Below the pieces are notes generated by a model that saw only the letters and a program-made list of their open reading frames with translations, was not told where the DNA came from and did not search any database. Below, one piece after another: positions 8,751-16,407 of a stretch of 37,899 nt of DNA. Position numbers and translations under genes: made by a program. Source of the stretch: an uncultured bacterium (GTDB taxonomy: Bacteria > Bacillota > Clostridia > Christensenellales > QALW01); the NCBI GenBank assembly GCA_905214315.1, contig CAJMLN010000019.1:1-37899 (forward strand), read 5' to 3'. How positions within the stretch are numbered: position 1 is the stretch's first letter; each line of letters opens with the position of its first letter.

Positions 8751-8769
8751 ATTCGAATTATATTCGAAT
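8751..8769 (-). promoter_or_regulatory. Tandem ATTCGAAT palindromes over the esterase promoter
   Basis: The perfect palindrome ATTCGAAT occurs at 8751-8758 and 8762-8769, 11 bp apart (one helical turn). On the minus strand a TATAAT (8762-8757) lies between and partly inside them, about 45 bp ahead of the esterase start. No good -35 hexamer is visible at 17 bp. The arrangement suggests a regulator-bound promoter; this is inference. Confidence 0.5.
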
Positions 8770-9190
8770 AAATAGAACACAGGGAATGGTAAAAAAACAT
8801 TGCATTTTGTTTTGGATGTTTTTATTATATTATTTCGCAGAGGATAAAAAAGGGAAAAATAAACCTAATTTTATATTGTGTTACCTTTTAAAGTATAACA
8901 AAAAGCATTGATATTTTCACGTAAAAAATCAAGACTTTTTCACAGATATTTAATATTTTTCTTAAATTTATTGTTTTTTTATTGTAATACAGGGTAGAAT
9001 ACTTGCCGCTAAAAAACTACGTGCTGCAGAGAGCGAAATACTTTTCCGCACGTTTTTGAAAAAATCCGGTGATACCAAAAGAAGGAACGACATTTTTTAT
9101 GCCCCGGTTTTGGAGCGAAGCAAAGGGGATAGAGGCTGCCGTTTTAAAAAAGTCAAAAACCTAAACGCCGGCTTGTACAGGGCGCCGGAA

Positions 9191-9247
9191 GATTATTTTG
9201 CAGCGCTGCCCATGGCGCTTTTTTGGTGATGGGCTGTCAAAATAATC
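9191..9247. repeat. Long imperfect inverted repeat
   Basis: GATTATTTTG (9191-9200) is the exact reverse complement of CAAAATAATC (9238-9247), and GCCCAT (9208-9213) of ATGGGC (9229-9234), with seven and three unpaired bases between the two arm segments. The whole could fold as one 57-nt hairpin. No flanking gene accounts for it. Confidence 0.6.
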
Positions 9248-9362
9248 TCCTCCGTTTTTTATAATATTAGGTGTCAAAATTTCCGTAATATAGGAATAAA
9301 CTGAGAAAAAGTAGATAACACACTTGATTATATTATAAGGGAAAAGCTGTGTCAATATTAAT

Positions 9363-9402
9363 CAATAAAAATAAGAGCCCCGGAACGGAATTATTTTGGG
9401 CT
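9363..9402 (-). terminator. Probable terminator after the DUF554 gene
   Basis: On the minus strand AGCCC (402-398) and GGGCT (380-376) form a short stem with an inner CCGTTCCGG element, followed by a TTATTTTTATT tract. The stem is only 5 bp and the loop is long, so this is moderate evidence. Confidence 0.45.
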
Positions 9403-9438
9403 TTGTATTTGTCCGAGGCCTGTTTGTACAGTTGTTTG

Positions 9439-10221
9439 CTATCCCAGCGCAGGGATCCAGCGGGAAAGCCAGGTGAATAAAAGCTGAAATATCGGGGCGA
9501 AAAAGACAGCCGGCAGAAAGTTGGCCACTTTTATTTTGGTAATGTTCAAAAGGTTTAAGGCAAGGCCTACGATGAGCAGAGAGCCTGTAGTGATGATCTG
9601 GATATTCATGGCGTCGGTTAAAAAGGCGGCGCCGGCAAAATACGCGAGAACGGCGATGGCTCCCTGATAGAGAAACACTGCTGCGGCGCTGAAGAGCACG
9701 CCGATTCCCATGCTGGTGGTAAAAATAACTGCGGTGACGCCGTCAAGCACGGCCTTGGCGAATAAAGTACTGTGATCGCCGTTTAGGGCGGATTCAATCG
9801 GGCCGGTAATGGCCATGGCGCCCACGCAGAAAAGCAGTGAGGCGTTCACGAACCCCTGGGCAATGGCAACGGGTTGTCCCTGTTTTTGATTGACTTTCTT
9901 TTCCACATATTTTCCTAAACGAATCATTTTACCATCCAGGTCAAGCGCAGTTCCGACAATTGCGCCCAAAACAATGGAAAGGATCATTATCAACGTGTTG
10001 GCGCCGTATACGATACTTTCACCAGCCTGCACATTTGCCGATACGATTGTTTTGAGGGTTCCGGAAATGCCGATAAAAAGTACGCAGAGCCCTACGCCTG
10101 TGGAGACGGCTGAAGAAAATTTTTCAGGAATTCCCCTTTTGAAAATCAGACCTGCCAGACAGCCTAAAATAATAGCGCCCGTGTTTACCAGCACGCCGGT
10201 CAGTGCGGTTATCAGTGGCAT
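9439..10221 (-). CDS. DUF554 family membrane protein
   Basis: A polytopic membrane protein of 260 residues with about seven hydrophobic segments, starting MPLITALTGVLVNTGAI. It matches the DUF554 (YdfK-like) family, with the conserved GTVVNTGAI-like start, a GISGTLK segment near residue 56 and the internal ITGPIESALNGD and LDGVTAVIF regions. The molecular function of the family is not established. I chose the ATG at 10221 because GGGAGG (10231-10236) is 9 bases upstream; the TTG at 10230 would abut the ribosome binding site. It begins right at the stop of the FAD oxidoreductase gene (10223), so the two form one transcript. It is followed by a probable terminator. Confidence 0.88.
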   Translation of the reverse strand: MPLITALTGVLVNTGAIILGCLAGLIFKRGIPEKFSSAVSTGVGLCVLFIGISGTLKTIVSANVQAGESIVYGANTLIMILSIVLGAIVGTALDLDGKMIRLGKYVEKKVNQKQGQPVAIAQGFVNASLLFCVGAMAITGPIESALNGDHSTLFAKAVLDGVTAVIFTTSMGIGVLFSAAAVFLYQGAIAVLAYFAGAAFLTDAMNIQIITTGSLLIVGLALNLLNITKIKVANFLPAVFFAPIFQLLFTWLSRWIPALG

Positions 10222-10222
10222 T

Positions 10223-11821
10223 TTATTCAACCTCCCATTCTGTTATCATTGCTTCTGCTGTTTTGATGCCGTCTACCGCCGCCGACATGATGCCGCCGGC
10301 GTATCCGGCGCCCTCGCCGCAGGGATAAATTCCTTTTACCGAGGCCTGCAGGGTTTCGTCGCGCAGGATTCTTACCGGGGAAGAGGAACGGGATTCAATT
10401 CCGGTGAGCACCGCCTCGGGGTCATAAAAGCCGGGCATTTTTTTATTCAGCAGGGGAAACGCCTCTTTGAGTGCTTCACGGGCAAAGCCGGGCAGGCAGG
10501 CGGACAGCTCCGTCCATTTTACGCCCAGCGGGTAAGAAGGCAGTACGGAGGCAGGACCGGAAGAGGGACGCGCTTTCATAAAATCCGCCAGCAGCTGAGC
10601 GGGCGCCCGAAAATTTCCGCCGCCGGCTAAAAAGGCGGCGCGCTCGTATTTTCTCTGAAACTCTATGCCCGCCAGCACGTCGTCACCGGGAAAATCCTCC
10701 GGCAGGACGCTGCACAGGATCGCCGCGTTGGCATTTTTTCCGTCACGGGCAAAACGGCTCATACCGTTGACGACCAGATGGTCCGGCTCGCTGGCGGCGG
10801 CAACTATCTCGCCGCCGGGGCACATGCAGAAGGAATAAACGCCGCGCCCGGAGGGAAGATGGCAGGCGAGCTTGTAATCAGCCGCGCCTAAGCGGGAGGC
10901 AAAATCTCCGTACTGTATACGGTTGATTTTTGCCTGATCGTGCTCGATGCGTACGCCGATGGAAAAAGCTTTTTGCTCCATGCGGATCCCCTTTTGCTTT
11001 AGCAGCGCAAAGATGTCCCGGGCACTGTGGCCGGCGGCTAAAATCAGGCAGTCGGTTTCTGTTTCCTGTGTTATGCCGTTGCAGCGGGCGGAAACGGCGC
11101 AAAGACGCTGCTCTTTGATATGAAGATCCGTCAGCTGCGTATGAAAGCGGATTTCTCCCCCTAAAGAGAGGATCTTCTGCCGCAGCGCTTTGATGATGCC
11201 GGGCAGGCGGTCCGTTCCCAAATGCGGTTTGGAGAGATAGAGGATCTCCTCCGGAGCGCCGCACTGTACAAAGGTTTCAAGCACGGTGCGGCAGCGGGGA
11301 TCACGGATATTGGTGGTAAGCTTTCCGTCGGAAAACATGCCGGCGCCGCCTTCGCCGAACTGCACGTTGCTCTCGGGATCCAGGCGTCCGCTTTGGGAAA
11401 AGAGGGAAATTTCTTTTTGCCTTGTATCGGCGTCGGAGCCGCGCTCCAGAAGAAGCGGGCGCAGTCCGGCATAGGAAAGTGTTAGGGCGGCGAACAGTCC
11501 CGCGGGGCCGGCACCGCAGATTACAGGACGCGGCCCATCGATAGCCGTATGCGCGGCAGGAAAGCACGGGACAGGCTCTTTGTACAGCGAAGCGTCGGGA
11601 TTTTTTGCGTTTTTTAAAACGGCGGCTTCCCGGCCTTTTACTTCTACGCCGAGGCAAACGGCATAAAATACGTCCGTTTTTTTTCTGGCGTCGATGGATT
11701 TTTTTAAAAAGCGTACAGAGAGGATCTCCTCTGCAGACAGCCGCAGTTTTTTTGCGGCAAGTGATTTTATTGCGCTGTCATCCGCTTGCAGCGGCAGATG
11801 CAGGTTTTTAAGTTCTATCAA
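10223..11821 (-). CDS. FAD-dependent oxidoreductase (COG2509-type)
   Basis: A 532-residue soluble flavoprotein. It has an N-terminal region of about 95 residues, then the FAD dinucleotide-binding motif GAGPAGLFAALTLSYAG (near 102-118) ending in LLLERG, a GEGGAGMFSDGKL segment typical of this family, CLILAAGHSARDIF (the second Gly-rich FAD contact) and a C-terminal GIYPCGEGAGYAGGIMSAA motif closing over FAD. This is the conserved uncharacterised 'FAD-dependent dehydrogenase' group found across Firmicutes; the substrate is unknown. The start is TTG at 11821 with GGGGAG about 9 bases upstream. It sits directly upstream of the DUF554 gene. The fold call is secure; no specific reaction can be assigned. 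Confidence 0.88.
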   Translation of the reverse strand: MIELKNLHLPLQADDSAIKSLAAKKLRLSAEEILSVRFLKKSIDARKKTDVFYAVCLGVEVKGREAAVLKNAKNPDASLYKEPVPCFPAAHTAIDGPRPVICGAGPAGLFAALTLSYAGLRPLLLERGSDADTRQKEISLFSQSGRLDPESNVQFGEGGAGMFSDGKLTTNIRDPRCRTVLETFVQCGAPEEILYLSKPHLGTDRLPGIIKALRQKILSLGGEIRFHTQLTDLHIKEQRLCAVSARCNGITQETETDCLILAAGHSARDIFALLKQKGIRMEQKAFSIGVRIEHDQAKINRIQYGDFASRLGAADYKLACHLPSGRGVYSFCMCPGGEIVAAASEPDHLVVNGMSRFARDGKNANAAILCSVLPEDFPGDDVLAGIEFQRKYERAAFLAGGGNFRAPAQLLADFMKARPSSGPASVLPSYPLGVKWTELSACLPGFAREALKEAFPLLNKKMPGFYDPEAVLTGIESRSSSPVRILRDETLQASVKGIYPCGEGAGYAGGIMSAAVDGIKTAEAMITEWEVE

Positions 11822-11859
11822 GGTAATGTTCTCCCCGGAAAAGGTTTGATTTTAACGGT

Positions 11860-11868
11860 ATTATACCA
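11860..11868 (-). promoter_or_regulatory. Extended -10 promoter of the FAD oxidoreductase unit
   Basis: On the minus strand TGGTATAAT gives a consensus -10 box with the extended TGn element, about 40 bp upstream of the TTG start. The -35 position is poor, which fits an extended -10 promoter. Confidence 0.65.
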
Positions 11869-11932
11869 TATTTTTCTGTTCTGTGCAGGAGAGTTTTTTC
11901 AGCTGAAAAAAACAGTACCGCCGGTTGACAAC

Positions 11933-11975
11933 AAAAAATTCCGCCCGCCAAGAGCCGGCGGGAAGAAAACGGAAT
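11933..11975 (-). terminator. Strong intrinsic terminator without an obvious gene ahead of it
   Basis: On the minus strand ATTCCG (11975-11970) pairs with CGGAAT and CCCGCC (11962-11957) with GGCGGG, followed by TTTTTTG. This large two-part stem lies 95 bp before the FAD oxidoreductase start. The pheT transcript already has a terminator at 12151-12180, so the 190 bp between the two could encode a small RNA or an attenuated leader. The rest of 11976-12150 shows no gene. Confidence 0.6.
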
Positions 11976-12150
11976 GGTTTTATTGCCCGGGAGTGTTTTA
12001 CCGTAACCGGAACTATATTTAGTCTGCATCATAATTATGGTTATATGAACATATATGAATTTAATATAAAAAGAGAATTTCAGCGTCTTTGCAGGAAGGA
12101 CAGCTGCCGGTTTTGTATCCAGTGTCTTTGCGGAAAATAAAAATTTTTGC

Positions 12151-12180
12151 AAAAAAAGACCCGCTGTTTTTCAGCGGGTC
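12151..12180 (-). terminator. Intrinsic terminator of the pheST operon
   Basis: GACCCGCTG (12158-12166) pairs with CAGCGGGTC (12172-12180) over a TTTTT loop, followed on the minus strand by TTTTTTT. It lies 14 bp past the pheT stop. Confidence 0.92.
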
Positions 12181-12193
12181 GGGGGAATACGGC

Positions 12194-14569
12194 TTAGCTG
12201 CGCAGCACGGCGCCGAAGCGGTATTCCAGCGAGCGGACGATTTTGTCAAAGGCTTTTTGTGCTTCTTCATATTTCAGTGTGCGCTCGGGGTTGAGCATGG
12301 TAATGGAAAAGGCTACGCTCATTTTTCCCTGACCAAGGGAATCGTTCTGATAGATATCAAATAATTTCACGCTGCGGACAAGGCTTCCGCCTGCGGAGGC
12401 TATGGCCTCCAGCATCGGACCGATCTCCTGCCCGGCATCCACCAGCACGGCCAGATCGCGCACCATGGCGGGATATTTCGGCAGCGGCTGATACAGCACT
12501 TTTAAATTGGCCAGAGCAAACAGCTGGGCCAGATCAATCTGCGCCAGCAGCGGACGTCCCTCTATTTCAAAGGCGGCAGCGGTGTCGGGGTGAATTTCTC
12601 CCAGCACAGCCAGGCACTTTCCGCCGGCGGTTACCTGCGCCTGCCTTCCGGGATGAAGGAAGGGCTCCGTGCTTTTGGTATATACGCCCTTTATGCCAAA
12701 ACGGGTCAGGAGCGCTTCTACTATGGCTTTCAGGCTGAAGAAATCTTCCTTTTCACCCATTATGCCGATGATCATGGCGCGCCGTTCCTCCGGCTGCTGG
12801 GAAAGGGGCTGCTCTTTGGCAAGGAACAGCTTGCCGATTTCAAACAGGCGCAGCTCTGTTGCGCCGCGGCTGGCGTTCAGGGCCATCACCGACAGCATGC
12901 TGGAATAGAGCTGCGTACGCATCAGGCTGTAATCCTCGCCCAGGGGGTTGAGGATCCGGATTGCTTTTTCAGCGGAAAGGCCCAGCGCTTCATAGGCCTT
13001 TTGCGAAATAAACGAATAGGTGGCTGTTTCGTTGGCGGCGCAGGAGAGTAGTACGTCTTTTGCGATATCGCAAAGCTGCTGCTGCCTGGTTTTGGTTCCG
13101 CGGGTAAGTACGCCGCAAAGCGGCTGGGATTCAATATGGTCATATCCGTATACGCGGATGATTTCCTCCGCAAGATCTGCCGCACCCTCGATATCGTCGC
13201 GGCGGGAAGGAATCAGGCAGCGGAGAATCCCGTTTTCCTCCTGGGTGCGGATGCCCAGGCGGTTGAGGATATCCAGCATGGCCTGTGCCGGAATTTCGAT
13301 GCCCAGCAGTGCCTGAATCTGTGCGACGGGTACCTCTAAAGCGGTGTCCTCGGGCGGGTTTTTGCAAATGTCCGGTGCCCAGGAGGTGATATCTCCCGCG
13401 TTCAGCTCTTCAATCAGGCTCAGGGCGCGGTCCATGGCGTAGCGGCAGCCGGCGGCATCAATACCTTTTTCGTACCGGGCGCTGGCCTCGGTGCGGATAC
13501 CTAAGGCCTTGGCGGTTCTGCGCACGCTGTCGCGCCGGAATTTGGCGGATTCAAAGAAAATATTTTTGGTTGTATCCTTAATTTCGCTGTTCAGGCCGCC
13601 CATAACGCCGGCAATGCCTACCGCGCGTTGACCGTCGGCGATCACAAGCATTTCACCGGTAAGGGTGTGCGGCTTGCCGTCCAGGGTGGTAAGTTCTTCC
13701 CCCTCTTTGGCCCGGCGCACGATAATATGCTGCCCGGCGATGTCTTCAATATCAAAGGCGTGCATGGGCTGGCCTGTCTCCAGCATCACAAAGTTGGTAA
13801 TGTCCACGATGTTGTTGATCGGACGCATGCCGGCGGCATTTAAACAGTCGCACATCCATTGGGGGGAAGGGGCCAGGCGGATATTTTCCACTGTGGTGCC
13901 TATGTAGCGAGGACAGAGTGTATCGTCCTCCACCGTGACCTGTACCGGCAGGGAGGTCTCCTTTTTTACTGTATATTTTATCTCCGGCAGGCGGAATTCC
14001 TTTCCCAGGCAGACGGCCGCCTCCCGGGCGATGCCCAGCACGCAGTTGCAGTCGGGACGGTTGGGCGTAACGGAGAAATCAATTACGCAGTCGTCGGTTC
14101 CCAGTACGGCGTTCATATCTGTTCCGGGCGCCCAGCGATCCTCTAAAATCAAAATGCCGTAAACGTCGGCTCCGGGATATCCCGTGCCGTTCAGGCACAG
14201 CTCTTCGCCGGAGCACATCATACCAAGGCTGGCAACGCCGCGCAGCTTGCCCTTTTTGATGTGCATGCCGTTGGGAAGGTGGGAATCATGCAGGGCCGCC
14301 GGAACCAGCGCGCCGACAAATACGTTGTCCGCTCCGGTGACAATCTGCACATCCTCGCCCGTACCGCAGTCCAGCCGGCAGATCTGCAGGTGGTCTGAAT
14401 CCGGGTGCTTTTCTATCTGCTTGATTTTTGCGGCTACCACGTTGCTCATCACCGCGCTCTTTTCCATGCTTTCCACTTCAAAGCCCTGGGCGGTCATTTT
14501 TTCACAAAGAACCTCGGGGGTAACGTCGATATCCACATATCGCTTCAGCCAATTGAGTGAAACTTTCAT
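12194..14569 (-). CDS. pheT: Phenylalanine--tRNA ligase beta subunit
   Basis: A 791-residue protein, the normal length for bacterial PheT. Domains in order: an N-terminal B1 region with the EMAP-like tRNA-binding fold (about 40-150; VVAAKIKQIEKHPDSDHLQI and VTGADNVFVGALVP), the B3/B4 editing domain (about 205-390; MRPINNIVDITNFVMLETGQ with PMHAFD, and IFFESAKFRRDSVRRTAK), B5 (about 405-470), the B6-B7 catalytic-like core and a C-terminal FDX-ACB domain that grips the tRNA anticodon (about 695-790; YPAMVRDLAVLVDAGQEIG). With PheS it forms the (alpha-beta)2 enzyme that charges tRNA-Phe. It starts 15 bp after pheS and so shares the T-box-controlled transcript. Confidence 0.97.
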   Translation of the reverse strand: MKVSLNWLKRYVDIDVTPEVLCEKMTAQGFEVESMEKSAVMSNVVAAKIKQIEKHPDSDHLQICRLDCGTGEDVQIVTGADNVFVGALVPAALHDSHLPNGMHIKKGKLRGVASLGMMCSGEELCLNGTGYPGADVYGILILEDRWAPGTDMNAVLGTDDCVIDFSVTPNRPDCNCVLGIAREAAVCLGKEFRLPEIKYTVKKETSLPVQVTVEDDTLCPRYIGTTVENIRLAPSPQWMCDCLNAAGMRPINNIVDITNFVMLETGQPMHAFDIEDIAGQHIIVRRAKEGEELTTLDGKPHTLTGEMLVIADGQRAVGIAGVMGGLNSEIKDTTKNIFFESAKFRRDSVRRTAKALGIRTEASARYEKGIDAAGCRYAMDRALSLIEELNAGDITSWAPDICKNPPEDTALEVPVAQIQALLGIEIPAQAMLDILNRLGIRTQEENGILRCLIPSRRDDIEGAADLAEEIIRVYGYDHIESQPLCGVLTRGTKTRQQQLCDIAKDVLLSCAANETATYSFISQKAYEALGLSAEKAIRILNPLGEDYSLMRTQLYSSMLSVMALNASRGATELRLFEIGKLFLAKEQPLSQQPEERRAMIIGIMGEKEDFFSLKAIVEALLTRFGIKGVYTKSTEPFLHPGRQAQVTAGGKCLAVLGEIHPDTAAAFEIEGRPLLAQIDLAQLFALANLKVLYQPLPKYPAMVRDLAVLVDAGQEIGPMLEAIASAGGSLVRSVKLFDIYQNDSLGQGKMSVAFSITMLNPERTLKYEEAQKAFDKIVRSLEYRFGAVLRS

Positions 14570-14584
14570 TCTGCTTGCCCTCCT

Positions 14585-15607
14585 TTACTGAAATTGCTTT
14601 AAAAAGCGTATGTCGTTTTCAAATACCAGGCGTAAATCGGGAATTTTATAGCTGGTAATGGTGATGCGATCGATGCCGATGCCAAAGGCAAAGCCACTGT
14701 AAACCTCGGGATCAATACCGCACTCCCGCAGCACGTTCGGGTGAACCATTCCCGCGCCGAGAATTTCGATCCAGCCGATGCCCTTGCAGATACGGCAGCC
14801 CTTGCCGCCGCATTCGGTGCAGGAGATGTCCACCTCTACGCTGGGCTCGGTAAAGGGGAAATAGGAGGGACGGAATTTGATCTTTGTATCGCTGCCGTAC
14901 ATTTCACGGGCAAACTCTTCAAGCACATATTTTAAATGACATAGATTAATGCCCTTATCCACCACAAGACCCTCTAATTGATGGAATACCGGGGAATGGG
15001 TGGCGTCTACTTCGTCGGCGCGGTATACGCGGCCGGGGCATACCACACGGATCGGTACGCTGCGGGATTTCATTGTGCGGATCTGCGCGGCGGAGGTCTG
15101 GGTGCGCAGCAGCAGATTTTTGGTTAAGTAAAAGGTATCCTGCATATCGCGTGCGGGATGATCCTCAGGCAAGTTCAGGGCCTGAAAGTTGTAGTAATCC
15201 GTTTCCACCTCGGGGCCATCCACAACGTCAAAGCCCATGCTGCGGAAAATTTCGCACATGCGTTCCTGGGTAAGGGAAAGTGGATGCAGCGTGCCCCGCT
15301 GCGGAGGATTTACCGGAATGGTAACGTCGATATTTTCACTTTGCAGGCGGGCGGCGCGCAGGGCGGAATTCAGTTCTGCGCGTTTTTCTGTCAGCGCGGA
15401 ATCAATCAGGTTGCGCAGCTCGTTGACCTTCTGGCCCATTTTCGGCCGATCCTCGGCCGGGAGCGAGCCCATGGAACGAAGCATTTGGGTCAGCTCGCCT
15501 TTTTTTCCGGTAAAGGCCACGCGCAGCTCCTCTAAATCATTGATGTCCTTCAGCTTTTGCAGGCGTTCTTCAAAACGCTGCTTTACATCGTTTAAGGTAT
15601 CAAGCAT
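14585..15607 (-). CDS. pheS: Phenylalanine--tRNA ligase alpha subunit
   Basis: A 340-residue class II aminoacyl-tRNA synthetase subunit carrying the catalytic site. Residues 1-90 form the coiled-coil tRNA-contacting arm (LNDVKQRFEERLQKLKDIND). The core has HPLSLTQERMCEIFRSMGF, ALNLPEDHPARDMQDTFYL, motif 2-like GRVYRADEVDATHSPVFHQ, FTEPSVEVDISC and motif 3-like GIGIDRITI near the end. A CTECGGKGCRICKGIGW stretch, as in many PheS proteins, looks like a metal or structural site. The open frame runs upstream to 15706, but that part is translated T-box RNA. The ATG at 15607 has GGAGG just upstream and gives the family's normal N-terminus. Confidence 0.97.
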   Translation of the reverse strand: MLDTLNDVKQRFEERLQKLKDINDLEELRVAFTGKKGELTQMLRSMGSLPAEDRPKMGQKVNELRNLIDSALTEKRAELNSALRAARLQSENIDVTIPVNPPQRGTLHPLSLTQERMCEIFRSMGFDVVDGPEVETDYYNFQALNLPEDHPARDMQDTFYLTKNLLLRTQTSAAQIRTMKSRSVPIRVVCPGRVYRADEVDATHSPVFHQLEGLVVDKGINLCHLKYVLEEFAREMYGSDTKIKFRPSYFPFTEPSVEVDISCTECGGKGCRICKGIGWIEILGAGMVHPNVLRECGIDPEVYSGFAFGIGIDRITITSYKIPDLRLVFENDIRFLKQFQ

Positions 15608-15624
15608 AAAAAAACCTCCAGTAA

Positions 15625-15870
15625 AATAAAATAAAGGTCTCCGCCCTAAGGGACGAAGACCGTGGTACCACCCTAATTTACACTCAAGCAAGTGCCTCAA
15701 CAACATAACGGTGTTTTGCCGTCCGGGCCTACTGGTATTTCAGCCGGAAGCTCAAAAGGGAATTTCATTGCCGGTATATAAAGACGCTTGCACCAAAGTG
15801 CGCCTCTCTCTGCATACATACCTTTTGCAATTACTTTGCTTTTTCATCGCTTTTACAAAAGTTTTACAAA
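15625..15870 (-). promoter_or_regulatory. T-box leader of pheST
   Basis: On the minus strand the leader holds the invariant T-box AGGGTGGTACCACGG (15674-15660), then the terminator arm GTCTTCGTCCCTTAGGGCGG with AGACC and a T-rich tract (15660-15630). Upstream are the Stem I features: GGTATGTA pairing with TATATACC (about 15820-15774) and the AGAGAG K-turn bases. A UUC codon at 15762-15760 in GAAATTCCC is a possible specifier for phenylalanine. Uncharged tRNA-Phe would favour the antiterminator and so raise pheST expression (established for the family). The specifier position is my reading. Confidence 0.92.
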
Positions 15871-15873
15871 ATT

Positions 15874-15902
15874 ATTGTAGCACAGGGGGCAAAAGTTGGC
15901 AA
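15874..15902 (-). promoter_or_regulatory. Promoter of the pheST T-box transcript
   Basis: On the minus strand TTGCCA (15902-15897), a 17-bp spacer and TACAAT (15879-15874). It starts just after the stop of the DUF1540 gene (15911). Confidence 0.75.
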
Positions 15903-15910
15903 CTGTTTTT

Positions 15911-16258
15911 TTACCGGGGCTTATAGGTGTTACAGGAACATTGGTTGTGGCTGCAGTCACAGGGGGAAAGCACGTGGATACTTCCTGCGGTGCAGGCACA
16001 GTCCTCATTGTGACGGCAATCAAATTTTCCGCAGGCGATCGGAATATCTTCGTCCTTATCGTGGCGGTCAAGGGACATATCCTCGCCCATTTCCATTAAA
16101 AGACGGCTGCCGCTGTTGGAAATACGATAAGCATAGGTGGTGCAGCGCGCGCTTTGGGAATTCCCCTTGCCGTCACGCACATGGACCACAGCTGCATCGC
16201 ACAGACCGTCGCAGTTGTGCATACATTTTTCAGCATCGCATTTTATATTGCTTCTCAT
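15911..16258 (-). CDS. DUF1540 domain protein, Cys-rich
   Basis: A 115-residue soluble protein with two Cys-rich units. The first (IKCDAEKCMHNCDGLCDAAV, residues 4-23) and the second (IACGKFDCRHNEDCACTAGS, near 73-92) both show the C-x4-C-x3-C-x3-C spacing of DUF1540, which probably binds metal. The family is widespread in Clostridia and has no assigned function. The N-terminal unit is followed by a T.Y-type segment (CTTYAYRISNSGSRLL). It lies upstream of, and on the same strand as, pheST, with no clear terminator between, but pheST has its own promoter. Confidence 0.85.
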   Translation of the reverse strand: MRSNIKCDAEKCMHNCDGLCDAAVVHVRDGKGNSQSARCTTYAYRISNSGSRLLMEMGEDMSLDRHDKDEDIPIACGKFDCRHNEDCACTAGSIHVLSPCDCSHNQCSCNTYKPR

Positions 16259-16310
16259 AAATCAATAACCCTCTTTCTATAGTCTTTCAGTTTTAGGATA
16301 TACAAAAATA

Positions 16311-16361
16311 CCGGCAATATACATAAAAAGGTTTGCCGGCGTGTTTTTCCTGTGCTACAAT
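16311..16361 (+). promoter_or_regulatory. Promoter with an overlapping inverted repeat, upstream of the SGNH hydrolase
   Basis: TTGCCG (16333-16338), a 17-bp spacer and TACAAT (16356-16361) form a good promoter 47 bp ahead of the gene. CCGGCAA (16311-16317) and TTGCCGG (16333-16339) are exact reverse complements 15 bp apart, and the right arm is the -35 box. A regulator dimer at this site would block the promoter. Alternatively it is a weak hairpin with T-run GTTTTT serving as a terminator for other transcripts. Confidence 0.6.
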
Positions 16362-16407
16362 AAAAAAGAATTTTTTATATATCCGTTTTTAGGGGAGAAG
16401 ATTTTTT

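Larger units (their letters stand above)
8770..9438. other. Long AT-rich intergenic region without a supported gene
   Basis: About 670 bp between the secreted esterase and the DUF554 gene. The first 230 bp are strongly AT-rich. A hairpin ACGTGC/GCACGT followed by TTTTT lies at about 9020-9057. A long inverted repeat is at 9191-9247 and a terminator-like stem at 9363-9402. Short open frames here have no recognisable product. It may be the remains of an older gene or hold a small RNA; I cannot support either. Confidence 0.4.

Noticed and set aside
15608..15706. A 33-residue N-terminal extension of PheS
   Set aside because: It is translated T-box RNA; GGAGG lies just ahead of the ATG at 15607.
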